From Jannaschia sp. Os4 (GTDB taxonomy: Bacteria; Pseudomonadota; Alphaproteobacteria; Rhodobacterales; Rhodobacteraceae): 64,000 nucleotides of DNA. The translations under genes were made by a program, and so were the position numbers. Positions 56,375 through 64,000 of the stretch are shown piece by piece. How positions within the stretch are numbered: position 1 is the stretch's first letter; each line of letters opens with the position of its first letter. A model generated the notes under the pieces. The model made no database searches and was not told the DNA's origin. It saw only the letters and a list, made by a program, of their open reading frames with translations. The stretch is from contig NZ_JAFCAR010000005.1 in NCBI RefSeq assembly GCF_016820245.1, positions 124,001 through 188,000 on the forward strand, given 5' to 3'.

Positions 56375-57394
56375 TCACCGCATCCAGAGCTTCTCGCGCT
56401 TGAGGCGGTTGCGGATCGGCTGCTCGTCGGCCGGCAGGTCGGCGCGGTCGAACAGCGCACGCGCCTTCGCGCCGCGGCCTTGGTAGAGGAACCGCTTGAA
56501 CGGCTCGTGCTCCTTGAGGACCTTCTTGATCCTGTTGGGCGCGGCGGCGGCCTCGACGCGCTCGATCACCCGCTCGGGGGCGGTGGCGTAGAGCAGGGGC
56601 ATCACGCGCCAGTGGTAGCTGTGCGTCCCGTCGAGCCAACCGTCGGCGATCCCGCCGCCGGCGCCGGGGCGGCCGCCGCCGAGCTCGTGCACGACGAGCG
56701 GCAGCGCGATCTGGTCGAGCCACGGCCAGATCGTCTGGCCGGAGAGCGGCCCCGGCGGGCCGTCGGCGGCGAGGCCGTCGGCGGCGCGGGCGTGGAGGCC
56801 CTCGACCATCCCGGCCACCTCCAGCCAGAGCCGCCCGAAGGAGGGGGCGTCGGCCCCGAAGGTCCAGCCCGCGTTGAAGTAGAGGTAGCGGCGCCAGTGC
56901 TCGACCGGCCATGCCGGATCCTGCGACGACGCGAAGTCGAGGCCGCGGGCGGCGTAGAGGCTGCCCCAGATCTCCTCGTGGCCGGGGCCGTAGAGGTCGA
57001 TGGCGGGCCACGTGGCCGAGCGGCGCATGGAGGCCGAGGGGCGGTCGAAGTCGATCTCGAGGTCCGCGAGGTCGTCGAGGATCGCGGTGTCCGTGTCGAG
57101 GAAGAGGAACGGCCCCGCGGGCGCGTGGGCCAGCGCCTCCATCTTGTTCCCCTGCGGGTAGGGCTCGCCGTAGACGGCGGCGGGGAAGGGGCGGATCTCG
57201 GCGCCGAGACGGGCGAGCAGGTCGCGCGCCGCGTCGCCCATGCGCGGGTCGCCGGGCCAGCGCCCGCCGGGCTGCGGCTCCATCACGACGAGCCCGCCGC
57301 CGAAGCGGGGCGAGGCGTGGCGCAGGGTGGCGGCGAGCAGGCAGGCCTCGTGCTCGAGGCGGCCCCTCTGGCCGACGCAGACGATGTTGAACAT
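56375..57394 (-). CDS. Glycosyltransferase-like protein with DxD motif
   Basis: 339 residues, soluble. It begins FNIVCVGQRGRLEHEACLLAATLR, like a nucleotide-sugar-binding fold, and has FLFLDTDTAILDDL (near 97) with a DxD-type motif that would bind a metal and sugar nucleotide. Later parts contain LYFNAGWTFGADAPSFGRLW and GTHSYHWR. The C-terminus is basic. No close family name is certain, and it may be related to unannotated rhodobacterial capsule or surface-glycan enzymes. ATG 57394 is preferred over an upstream in-frame start. It lies between mfd and clpP on the same strand. Confidence 0.75.
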   Translation of the reverse strand: MFNIVCVGQRGRLEHEACLLAATLRHASPRFGGGLVVMEPQPGGRWPGDPRMGDAARDLLARLGAEIRPFPAAVYGEPYPQGNKMEALAHAPAGPFLFLDTDTAILDDLADLEIDFDRPSASMRRSATWPAIDLYGPGHEEIWGSLYAARGLDFASSQDPAWPVEHWRRYLYFNAGWTFGADAPSFGRLWLEVAGMVEGLHARAADGLAADGPPGPLSGQTIWPWLDQIALPLVVHELGGGRPGAGGGIADGWLDGTHSYHWRVMPLLYATAPERVIERVEAAAAPNRIKKVLKEHEPFKRFLYQGRGAKARALFDRADLPADEQPIRNRLKREKLWMR

Positions 57395-57485
57395 TGGGGC
57401 CTCCCGCGCGCGCGTGGGGACGGGGTCGCGCGGCATGATGGCACGGGTGGGGCGGGCCGTGCGATCCGCGGCACGGATTCGGGGG

Positions 57486-60400
57486 CTACCCCTTCCGCTT
57501 CACCGCGCCCGCCGCCACGGCGAGGTCGCGGGCGATGGCGAAGGCGCCCTTGATGCGGTCGGCCTCCTTGGCGGCCGTCGCCTTGATGACCAGCTTGTCG
57601 CCCTTGATCTGCGCGGCGCCCTTCCACGACTTGATGTAGTCCACGAGCGCGGCCGGGTCGGGGAACTTGCCGCCGTGGAACTCGACCACGGCGCCCTTCT
57701 CGCCCACGGACAGCTTCTCGATGCCCGCCGCCTTGCACATCGCCTTGATGCGGACGACGCGGAGCAGGACGTTCACCTCGCGCGGCAGCTCGCCGAAGCG
57801 GTCGATCAGCTCGGCGGCGAAGCCCTCCAGCTCGACCTTGGACCCGAGGCTCGACAGGCGGCGGTACAGGCCGAGGCGGACGTCGAGGTCGGGGACGTAG
57901 TCCTCGGGGATCAGCACCGGCACACCCAGCGCGATGGTGGGCGACCATTCGTCGTCGAGCGCGTCGGCGAGGCCCGCGTCGCCCGCCTTCAACTTCTGGA
58001 TCGTCTCCTCCAGCATGGAGTTGTAGAGTTCGGCCCCCACCTCCGTGTGGCCCGACTGCTCCTCGCCGATGACGGAGCCGCCGCCGCGCAGGTCGAGGTC
58101 TTGGCTGGCGATGTTGAAGCCCGCGCCCAGCGCGTCGATGCTCCCCAGCGCCTTGAGGCGGCGCTCGGCGGCGGTGGTGATCTTCACGCGCGGCTTGGTC
58201 GTCAGGTAGGCGTAGGCGCGGGTCTTGGAGCGGCCCACGCGGCCCCGGATCTGGTAGAGCTGCGCCAGCCCGAAGCGGTCGGCGCGCCACACGACCATCG
58301 TGTTGGCGGTGGGGATGTCGATGCCGGACTCGATGATGGTCGTGGACAGCAGCACGTCGAAGCGTCCGTCGTAGAAGGCGTTCATCCGCTCGTCCAACTC
58401 CGCCGCCGCCATCTGGCCGTGGGCGGTGGTGAAGGAGACCTCGGGCACCTGCTCCTCGAGGAAGGCCTGCATCTCGCTGAGGTCGCTGATGCGGGGGACG
58501 ACGACGAAGGACTGCCCGCCGCGGAAATGCTCGCGCAGCAGGGCCTCGCGGATCGTCACGGGGTCGAACTCGGACACGTAGGTGCGGATCGAGAGGCGGT
58601 CGATCGGGGGTGTGCCGATGACCGACAGGTCGCGCACGCCGGTCAGCGCCATCTGGAGCGTGCGTGGGATGGGCGTGGCCGAGAGGGTGAGGACGTGCAC
58701 GTCGGAGCGCAGCTCCTTCAGGCGCTCCTTGTGCGTGACGCCGAAGCGCTGCTCCTCGTCGATGATGAGCAGGCCGAGGTCTTGGAACTTCACCTGCTTG
58801 GCCAAGAGCGCGTGGGTGCCCACGGCGATGTCCACCGTGCCGTCGGCGATCCCCGCGCGCGTCTTGGTCGCCTGTCCGGCGGGGACGAAGCGCGAGAGCT
58901 GCCGCACCTCGAGGGGGAAGCCGCGCATCCGGTCGGTGAAGGACTTGGCGTGCTGGCGGGCGAGCAGGGTGGTCGGCGCGATCACGGCGACCTGCTTGCC
59001 GGAGGTGGCGGCGACGAAGGCGGCGCGCATCGCCACCTCGGTCTTGCCGAAGCCCACGTCGCCCACGACGAGGCGGTCCATCGGCTGGCCCGCCGCGAGG
59101 TCGGCGGTCACGTCCTCGATGGCCTGCAACTGGTCGTCCGTCTCCTCGTAGGGGAAGCGGGCTTGGAAGGCGGCCCACATCTCGGGCGGCGGCTCGAGCA
59201 TGGGGGCGCGGCGCAGCGCGCGCTCGGCGGCGATCCGCATGAGGCGGTCGGCCACCTGCTTGAGCCGCTCCTTGAGCTTGGCCTTGCGCGCCTGCCACGC
59301 GCCGCCGCCCAGCTTGTCGAGCAAGCCCTCCTCGTGGCCGTAGCGGGACAGCAGCTCGACGTTCTCGACCGGCAGGTAGAGCTTGTCGCCGCCCGCGTAT
59401 TCCAGCGCGAGGCATTCGTGCGGTGCGCCCGCCGCCGTGACCGTCTCCAGCCCGAGGAAGCGCCCGACGCCGTGGTCCACGTGGACCACGAGGTCGCCGG
59501 CGGAGAGGCTTTGCGCCTCGGTCAGGAAGTTCTCGGCCCGGCGCTTGCGCTTCTTGGTGCGGATCAGGCGCTCGCCCAGCACGTCCTGCTCGGAGACGAC
59601 GGTGAGGCGGTGGCCGCCGTCGGACTTCGGCACCGGCCCCTCGAAGCCCCGGTCGAGCGGCCAGACGGCGAGGCCGACCTGTCCCTTGGCGACATCGGCG
59701 GCGTGGCGGACGGGCTGGGCGTCGGACAGCCCTTGGTCGTCGAGCAGCCCCTGCAGGCGCTCGCGCGCCCCCTTGGAGTAGGAGGCGATGACCACCGCGC
59801 CGGTCTCGCGCTTGTCCGCCACGTGGTCCGCGAGGGCGGCGAACACGTTGACGTCCTCGCGCTGGCGCTCGGGGGCGAAGGACCGTCCGACGCGCCCGCC
59901 CATGTCGATGACGTTCGGGCCGGGCGCGGCGGGGAAGGGGGAGAGGTGGAGCGCGCGGCGGCCCGCGAGCGCGCGGGCCAGCGCGTCGGGCGAGAGGTAG
60001 AGGCTGTCAGGCGGGGCGGGCTTGTAGACGTCGCCCATGCGCGCGCGGGACTTCAGCGCCTCCATGCGGTTGTCGTGCATGTCGACGATCTGCTCCCACC
60101 GCTCTTGGTGCTGCGGGCCGCTGCCGTCGTCGAGGACGATGGAGGCGGCGGGCAGGAGGTCGGGGATCGTGGCGAGCTGCTCGTGGAAGAAGCCGAGCCA
60201 GTGCTCCATGCCGGACGCCTTCCGGCCCGCGCTGACGGCCTCGTAGAGCGGGTCGTCGGTGCCGGCGGCGCCGAAGGCGATGCGGTAGGCCTGCCGGAAG
60301 CGGGTGATGGCGGGGTTGTCGAGGATGACCTCGGACACGGGGGCGAGCTCGATCGCGTCCAGCTGCTCGGTCGTGCGCTGGGTGGCGGGGTCGAAGCGGC

Positions 60401-60986
60401 GCAGCCCGTCCACCGTGTCGCCGAACAGGTCGAGACGGACCGGCGCGGGCTGGCCGGGGGGCCAGATGTCGATGATGCCGCCGCGGGGGGACCAGTCGCC
60501 CGGCTCGACGACGGTGGGGGACTGGGTGAAGCCCATGCGGACGAGGAAGTCGCGCAAGGCGTCCTCGTCGATGCGCTGGTCGCGGCGGGCGGAGAAGCCC
60601 GCGCCCTTGAGGGTGGCGGCGGCGGGCACCTTCTGGGTCAGGGCGTTGAGCGTGGTCAGCACGACGAGCCGGCCGGACAGCCCGTGGGCCAGCGCGGTGA
60701 AGGCCGCCATGCGGTCGGCGCTGATCTCGGCCGCCGGGGAGACGCGGTCGTAGGGCAGCACGTCCCACGCGGGGATGCGGAGCGTCTGCGTGCCCGGCGC
60801 CCAGAAGCGCAGGGCGGCGGCCATCGCCTCCATCCGCTTGTCGTCGCGGGCGACGTGGATGACGGGGCAGCGGTCCAGCTCGGTCAGCAGGACGCGCGCG
60901 TCGAACCCCTCGGGGGCGCCGCCCGCCCGGACGTGGCCGTCGGGCAGGGGGGAGACAAAGGCGGGGTCGGGCGCGGTGTCGGGCAT
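57486..60986 (-). CDS. mfd: Transcription-repair coupling factor Mfd
   Basis: A translocase that removes stalled RNA polymerase at DNA lesions and recruits UvrA. It has 1166 residues: UvrB-like N-terminal modules (DVLPYDRVSPAAEISADRMAA), an RNA-polymerase-interacting CarD-like domain (GDLVVHVDHGVGRFLGLE, near 490), and RecG-like translocase motors with GDVGFGKTEVAMRAAF, DEEQRFGVTHKERLK (DEEQ box), LSATPIPRTLQMAL and the QIRGRVGRSKTRAYAY motif. A C-terminal D7 domain ends the protein. ATG 60986 is the family start; an in-frame start 12 codons upstream is possible. Confidence 0.97.
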   Translation of the reverse strand: MPDTAPDPAFVSPLPDGHVRAGGAPEGFDARVLLTELDRCPVIHVARDDKRMEAMAAALRFWAPGTQTLRIPAWDVLPYDRVSPAAEISADRMAAFTALAHGLSGRLVVLTTLNALTQKVPAAATLKGAGFSARRDQRIDEDALRDFLVRMGFTQSPTVVEPGDWSPRGGIIDIWPPGQPAPVRLDLFGDTVDGLRRFDPATQRTTEQLDAIELAPVSEVILDNPAITRFRQAYRIAFGAAGTDDPLYEAVSAGRKASGMEHWLGFFHEQLATIPDLLPAASIVLDDGSGPQHQERWEQIVDMHDNRMEALKSRARMGDVYKPAPPDSLYLSPDALARALAGRRALHLSPFPAAPGPNVIDMGGRVGRSFAPERQREDVNVFAALADHVADKRETGAVVIASYSKGARERLQGLLDDQGLSDAQPVRHAADVAKGQVGLAVWPLDRGFEGPVPKSDGGHRLTVVSEQDVLGERLIRTKKRKRRAENFLTEAQSLSAGDLVVHVDHGVGRFLGLETVTAAGAPHECLALEYAGGDKLYLPVENVELLSRYGHEEGLLDKLGGGAWQARKAKLKERLKQVADRLMRIAAERALRRAPMLEPPPEMWAAFQARFPYEETDDQLQAIEDVTADLAAGQPMDRLVVGDVGFGKTEVAMRAAFVAATSGKQVAVIAPTTLLARQHAKSFTDRMRGFPLEVRQLSRFVPAGQATKTRAGIADGTVDIAVGTHALLAKQVKFQDLGLLIIDEEQRFGVTHKERLKELRSDVHVLTLSATPIPRTLQMALTGVRDLSVIGTPPIDRLSIRTYVSEFDPVTIREALLREHFRGGQSFVVVPRISDLSEMQAFLEEQVPEVSFTTAHGQMAAAELDERMNAFYDGRFDVLLSTTIIESGIDIPTANTMVVWRADRFGLAQLYQIRGRVGRSKTRAYAYLTTKPRVKITTAAERRLKALGSIDALGAGFNIASQDLDLRGGGSVIGEEQSGHTEVGAELYNSMLEETIQKLKAGDAGLADALDDEWSPTIALGVPVLIPEDYVPDLDVRLGLYRRLSSLGSKVELEGFAAELIDRFGELPREVNVLLRVVRIKAMCKAAGIEKLSVGEKGAVVEFHGGKFPDPAALVDYIKSWKGAAQIKGDKLVIKATAAKEADRIKGAFAIARDLAVAAGAVKRKG

Positions 60987-61082
60987 GGGGTGGGCAGCTA
61001 ACGGGTCGGTGCAGGGGGTCAACCGGCTCGGCGGGGCGGTGTTCCGGCCCGCGCGCGCCGCCCGGTGCGGGGCCCCGCGTCC

Positions 61083-61613
61083 TCAGCCGCCGCCGAGCAC
61101 CGAGACGTTCAGGTTCGTCCACATGCCCCACATTGTCGTCGCGAAGATCGAGACCATGCCGACGAACTGCACCACGCGGCGGTGGCGCAGCAGGGTGTCC
61201 GCCATCTCCCCGGCCTCCATCCCCTGCACCCGCCGCGCGGTCCGCAGGTTCAGCCAGCCCACCACCGTCATCGGCAGGAACAGCAGGAAGACCGCTTGGG
61301 CGAACTCGATCCCGTAGGCGAAGCCGAGCAGGGCGAGCAGCGTGATCGAGAAGAAGGCGAAGGCCGTCGTCCAGAGGCCCGTGACCTCCGAGATGTGGAT
61401 CAGGCGGCGGGAGTGGATCCCGGCGAGGGTGAGCATGTCGGCGCGCGCCACCTCCTCGCCCCGCGCGGCGCGGCGGACGAGGTCGAAGGGGACCCCGATC
61501 ATCCAGTAGGACGCGGTCGACCAGAGCACCGCCAGCGCGATCCAGAACCAGAGGTTCGAGAACGACCGGAAGGCGATCACCTCCAAGGCAGTTTCGATGA
61601 AGTCGAAGTTCAC
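61083..61613 (-). CDS. Four-helix membrane protein ('component of SufBCD complex' type)
   Basis: 176 residues with four hydrophobic segments (SNLWFWIALAVLWSTASYWMIGVP, WTTAFAFFSITLLALLGFAYGI, AVFLLFLPMTVVGWL, QFVGMVSIFATTMWGM). The sequence closely follows a rhodobacterial protein that databases label 'component of SufBCD complex', a label with little experimental basis that I recall rather than checked. It starts at GTG 61613 with GGAGGAG five bases before. There is no suf gene nearby. It is divergent from hemB. Confidence 0.8.
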   Translation of the reverse strand: MNFDFIETALEVIAFRSFSNLWFWIALAVLWSTASYWMIGVPFDLVRRAARGEEVARADMLTLAGIHSRRLIHISEVTGLWTTAFAFFSITLLALLGFAYGIEFAQAVFLLFLPMTVVGWLNLRTARRVQGMEAGEMADTLLRHRRVVQFVGMVSIFATTMWGMWTNLNVSVLGGG

Positions 61614-61749
61614 GCAGCTCCTCCCCGCGCGCGGCGCGCGGTCCCGGCGCGCTTGTCGCGTGGGCGTTCCCGTCCCGCAAGGGCGCGGCGCTTGCGGGGG
61701 GGGAGGTGGCGTGGCACCCCGGTCGCAACCCGTGTCCCGGAGGCCACCC

Positions 61750-62754
61750 ATGCCGCGCTTCGCCCCCTTTCCGACCACCCGGATGCGCCGGGTCCGGCGC
61801 ACGCCCGCCCTGCGCGCGCTGGTGCGGGAGGACAGGCTGGCGGTGGACGACCTGATCTGGCCGGTCTTCGTCCGCGAGGGCGAGGGGACGCTGGAGGAGG
61901 TGCCGTCGATGCCGGGTGTGGTGCGGCGGTCCGTGGACATGGTGGTGGAGGCGGCCGAGCAGGCCGCGGCCTTGGGCATCCGCGCGATGTGCCTGTTCCC
62001 CTACACGGACGCGTCGCTCCGCACCGAAGGCTGCGAGGAGGCGTGGTTGCCCGACAACCTGTCGAACCGCGCGACGCGGGCGATCAAGGCCGCCGTGCCG
62101 GGGATGGCCGTGATGACGGACGTGGCGCTCGACCCCTACAACGCCAACGGGCATGACGGGATCGTGCGCGACGGGGTGATCGTGAACGACGAGTCCGTCG
62201 AGGCGCTGGTGCGCATGGGGCTGGCGCAGGCCGAGGCGGGGGCCGACATCCTCGGGCCGTCGGACATGATGGACGGGCGGATCGGGGCGCTGAGGGCCGC
62301 GCTGGAGGAGGCGGGGCACCAGGACGTGACGATCATGTCCTACGCGGCCAAGTACGCCAGCGCCTTCTACGGCCCGTTCCGGGACGCGGTGGGGGCCTCG
62401 GGGCGGCTGGTGGGCGACAAGAAGACCTACCAGATCGATCCGCTGAACGCCGAGGCCGGGCTGCGCTGCGTCGAGCGGGACCTGTCCGAGGGCGCCGACA
62501 TGGTGATGGTCAAGCCGGGCCTGCCCTATCTCGACATGGTGCGGCGGGTGAAGGACCGCTTCGGCTGCCCGACCTTCGCCTACCAGGTGTCGGGGGAGTA
62601 CGCGATGATCCGGGCGGCCGCCGCGCAGGGCTGGATCGACGGCGAGCGGGTGATGATGGAGAGCCTGATGGCCTTCCGCCGGGCCGGCTGCGACGGGGTG
62701 CTGACCTACTTCGCGCCCGAGGCGGCGGGCCTGATCGCCAAGGGCTGGGAGTAG
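61750..62754 (+). CDS. hemB: Delta-aminolevulinic acid dehydratase (porphobilinogen synthase)
   Basis: Condenses two 5-aminolevulinates to porphobilinogen, an early shared step for haem, bacteriochlorophyll and cobalamin. It has 334 residues. The active-site lysines are in SYAAKYASAFYGPF (P-site) and VMVKPGLPYLD (A-site). The metal-site region, MCLFPYTDASLRTEGCEEAW, lacks the triple-cysteine zinc site of the E. coli type and fits the Mg-dependent alphaproteobacterial form. GGAGG lies before ATG 61750. It converges with an MFS gene seven bases away. Confidence 0.96.
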   Translation: MPRFAPFPTTRMRRVRRTPALRALVREDRLAVDDLIWPVFVREGEGTLEEVPSMPGVVRRSVDMVVEAAEQAAALGIRAMCLFPYTDASLRTEGCEEAWLPDNLSNRATRAIKAAVPGMAVMTDVALDPYNANGHDGIVRDGVIVNDESVEALVRMGLAQAEAGADILGPSDMMDGRIGALRAALEEAGHQDVTIMSYAAKYASAFYGPFRDAVGASGRLVGDKKTYQIDPLNAEAGLRCVERDLSEGADMVMVKPGLPYLDMVRRVKDRFGCPTFAYQVSGEYAMIRAAAAQGWIDGERVMMESLMAFRRAGCDGVLTYFAPEAAGLIAKGWE

Positions 62755-62761
62755 GGGCCGG

Positions 62762-63970
62762 TCAGGCCGCCTCGCGCAGGCGCGCCGCGAGCACCACCGC
62801 CACCCCCGACAGCACCGCGCCCACCGCGACCTGCGGCACGGGCGTCCCGTCCCCCAGCAGGATCGCCGGATAGGCCCAGAGCGCGCCGAGGATGGTCGCC
62901 GTGGCCGAGATCACGCTCGACGCCATGCCCGCGAGGTGGCCCATCGGGGCCATGGCGATGGCGTTGAGGTTGCCGATGGCGAGCCCGGCCAAGGCGAAGG
63001 AGGCGAACTGCCAGACGAGGTAGGACGGGAACCGCGTCGCCTCGGGCAGGGCGGACCAGCCGGCGAGGAGCGCGACCGACAGCAGGAGGTGCGCGCAGAC
63101 GCCGACGCGGATGATCGGCACCATGCCCAGCCGCTCGACGATGGAGGCGTTGAGCAGCGCCACGCTGCCCGACACCAGCGCCACGCCCCCGAACCAGAGC
63201 GGGAACGTCTCGGCGGCGTCGAAGGTGGCGGCGTAGATCGACTGGACGCTCGCGATGGTCGAGAACAGGATGCCGAAGACCAGCGTCTGCACCAGCATCG
63301 CGCGGCGCACGACGGCGTGGCGCAGCACCTCGGCCACCGCCGCGCGCATCTTGGCGAGGTCCAGCGGACGCCGCCGCGTGGGGGGCAGCGTCTCGGGCTG
63401 GCGCAGGCCGAGCCAGAGCGAGGTCGCGGCGGAGAACACGACGAAGGCCCAGAACACGCCCTGCCAGCCGGACACCGCGATGATGCCCGCGCCGATCAGG
63501 GGCGCGATGGCGGGGACGAGGGTGAACACGGTCATCGTCAGCGACAGGATGCGGGCCATGCCGCGCCCCATGTAGAGGTCGCGGATCATGGCCATCGCGA
63601 CGACGCGGGGGCCGGAGGCGCCGATGCCTTGGACGACCCGCGCGACGAGCACCCCGTCCAGCGTGTCGAGCCACGTGGCCGCCGCCGCGGAGAGCGAGTA
63701 GATCACGGCCCCGCCGATCATCACCGGCTTGCGGCCGAACGCGTCCGAGAGCGGCCCGGCGACGAAGGTGCCCAGCCCCGTGCCGATCACGAAGGCGAGG
63801 ACGACGAGCTGCGCGCGCTCGGGGTCGGCGGGCGACAGGTCCGCGCCCATCCGGGGCAGGGCGGGGAGCATGGCGTCGATGCTGAACGCGATGGTCGCCG
63901 CCGTCATCGCCATGAGGGCGACGAACTCCGCTTGGCCCAGCCGCCGGGGATGGGCCTCGGCGAGGGTCAC
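62762..63970 (-). CDS. MFS drug exporter, Bcr/CflA type
   Basis: An inner-membrane drug:H+ antiporter of 402 residues with 12 hydrophobic helices. The N-terminal helix AATIAFSIDAMLPALPRMGADL and motif A, GPLSDAFGRKPVMIGG, are of Bcr/CflA type (DHA1 family), as is VARVVQGIGASGPRVVAMAMIRDLY in helix 4-5. It starts at GTG 63970, thirty bases from the window edge, so a slightly earlier start cannot be excluded. The substrate is unknown. Confidence 0.92.
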   Translation of the reverse strand: MTLAEAHPRRLGQAEFVALMAMTAATIAFSIDAMLPALPRMGADLSPADPERAQLVVLAFVIGTGLGTFVAGPLSDAFGRKPVMIGGAVIYSLSAAAATWLDTLDGVLVARVVQGIGASGPRVVAMAMIRDLYMGRGMARILSLTMTVFTLVPAIAPLIGAGIIAVSGWQGVFWAFVVFSAATSLWLGLRQPETLPPTRRRPLDLAKMRAAVAEVLRHAVVRRAMLVQTLVFGILFSTIASVQSIYAATFDAAETFPLWFGGVALVSGSVALLNASIVERLGMVPIIRVGVCAHLLLSVALLAGWSALPEATRFPSYLVWQFASFALAGLAIGNLNAIAMAPMGHLAGMASSVISATATILGALWAYPAILLGDGTPVPQVAVGAVLSGVAVVLAARLREAA

Positions 63971-64000
63971 GACGGGGCCCGGTCGGCCGTCTGCGCGGCG

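Noticed and set aside
57240-61001. A 1253-residue open frame antisense to mfd
   Set aside because: Stops are rare in antisense frames of very GC-rich genes. Its translation is low-complexity Arg/Gly/Val/His without motifs, and mfd on the other strand is complete.

Overview
The window reads as a piece of the main chromosome of a very GC-rich alphaproteobacterium, most likely a member of the Rhodobacteraceae. This is judged from protein resemblance and gene order (prfA-prmC-DUF4167, lptF-lptG-lptD-surA-pdxA, trigger factor, clpP/clpX, CobNST-type cobT, gatB, mfd, hemB, DUF4177 and J-domain proteins of rhodobacterial type), not from any search. Coding density is high and G+C is extreme in third codon positions, so most long open frames are antisense or out-of-frame shadows. 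I saw no tRNA, rRNA, CRISPR array, transposase, integrase or phage gene. Nothing looks like a recently acquired island.

Layout. 1-9.5 kb: the 3' part of recN, a ClC channel, an FAD-linked D-lactate-type dehydrogenase, DUF427, aminopeptidase P and cobT. 9.6-15 kb: a secreted protein, prfA-prmC, DUF4167, then rsmA and a TetR gene running the other way, and a small membrane protein divergent from tetR. 15-21.6 kb: an envelope operon on the minus strand, lptF-lptG-lptD-surA-pdxA, with start/stop overlaps between most genes. 21.7-25 kb: pepA-holC, a 54-residue secreted peptide, a retropepsin-like membrane protease and marC. 25-30 kb: an ABC-F ATPase, ndk, an unknown gene, a trypsin-like protease and an AhpD-like protein with its divergent TetR regulator. 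30-36.8 kb: DUF2383, a MATE exporter, aspC, an XRE regulator, sdhE, an LdtR-like MarR regulator and trigger factor. 37-45 kb: yqiJ-yqiK (flotillin), a secreted protein, a J-domain protein, bolA, DUF4177, gatB, a lytic transglycosylase and an AEC transporter. 45-53 kb: an MBL hydrolase and tatD, divergent from a SPOR lipoprotein-dacA-tmk-holB run, then a photolyase-like flavoprotein and an HWE-type kinase. 53-64 kb: a pilin-like fusion protein, clpX, clpP, a glycosyltransferase-like protein, mfd, a membrane protein, hemB and an MFS exporter.

Themes. Many genes serve the envelope (LPS export, OMP folding, D,D-carboxypeptidase, SPOR protein, transglycosylase, LdtR-like regulator, flotillin). Others serve protein quality control (trigger factor, ClpXP, SurA, peptidases), replication and repair (recN, holB, holC, tmk, mfd, photolyase) and tetrapyrrole/cobalamin synthesis (hemB, cobT). 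Packing is tight: eight same-strand pairs overlap by NTGA, two of them apparently starting with CTG, and four convergent pairs share a CTAG so that both stop codons overlap.

The most interesting non-coding signals are two clusters of an 11-bp repeat (CGTGCAT plus 4 bases), one between recN and the ClC gene and one upstream of clpP; paired palindromes at two TetR loci; a related pair of palindromes between the HWE kinase and the pilin-like fusion; and two families of intergenic palindromic repeats.
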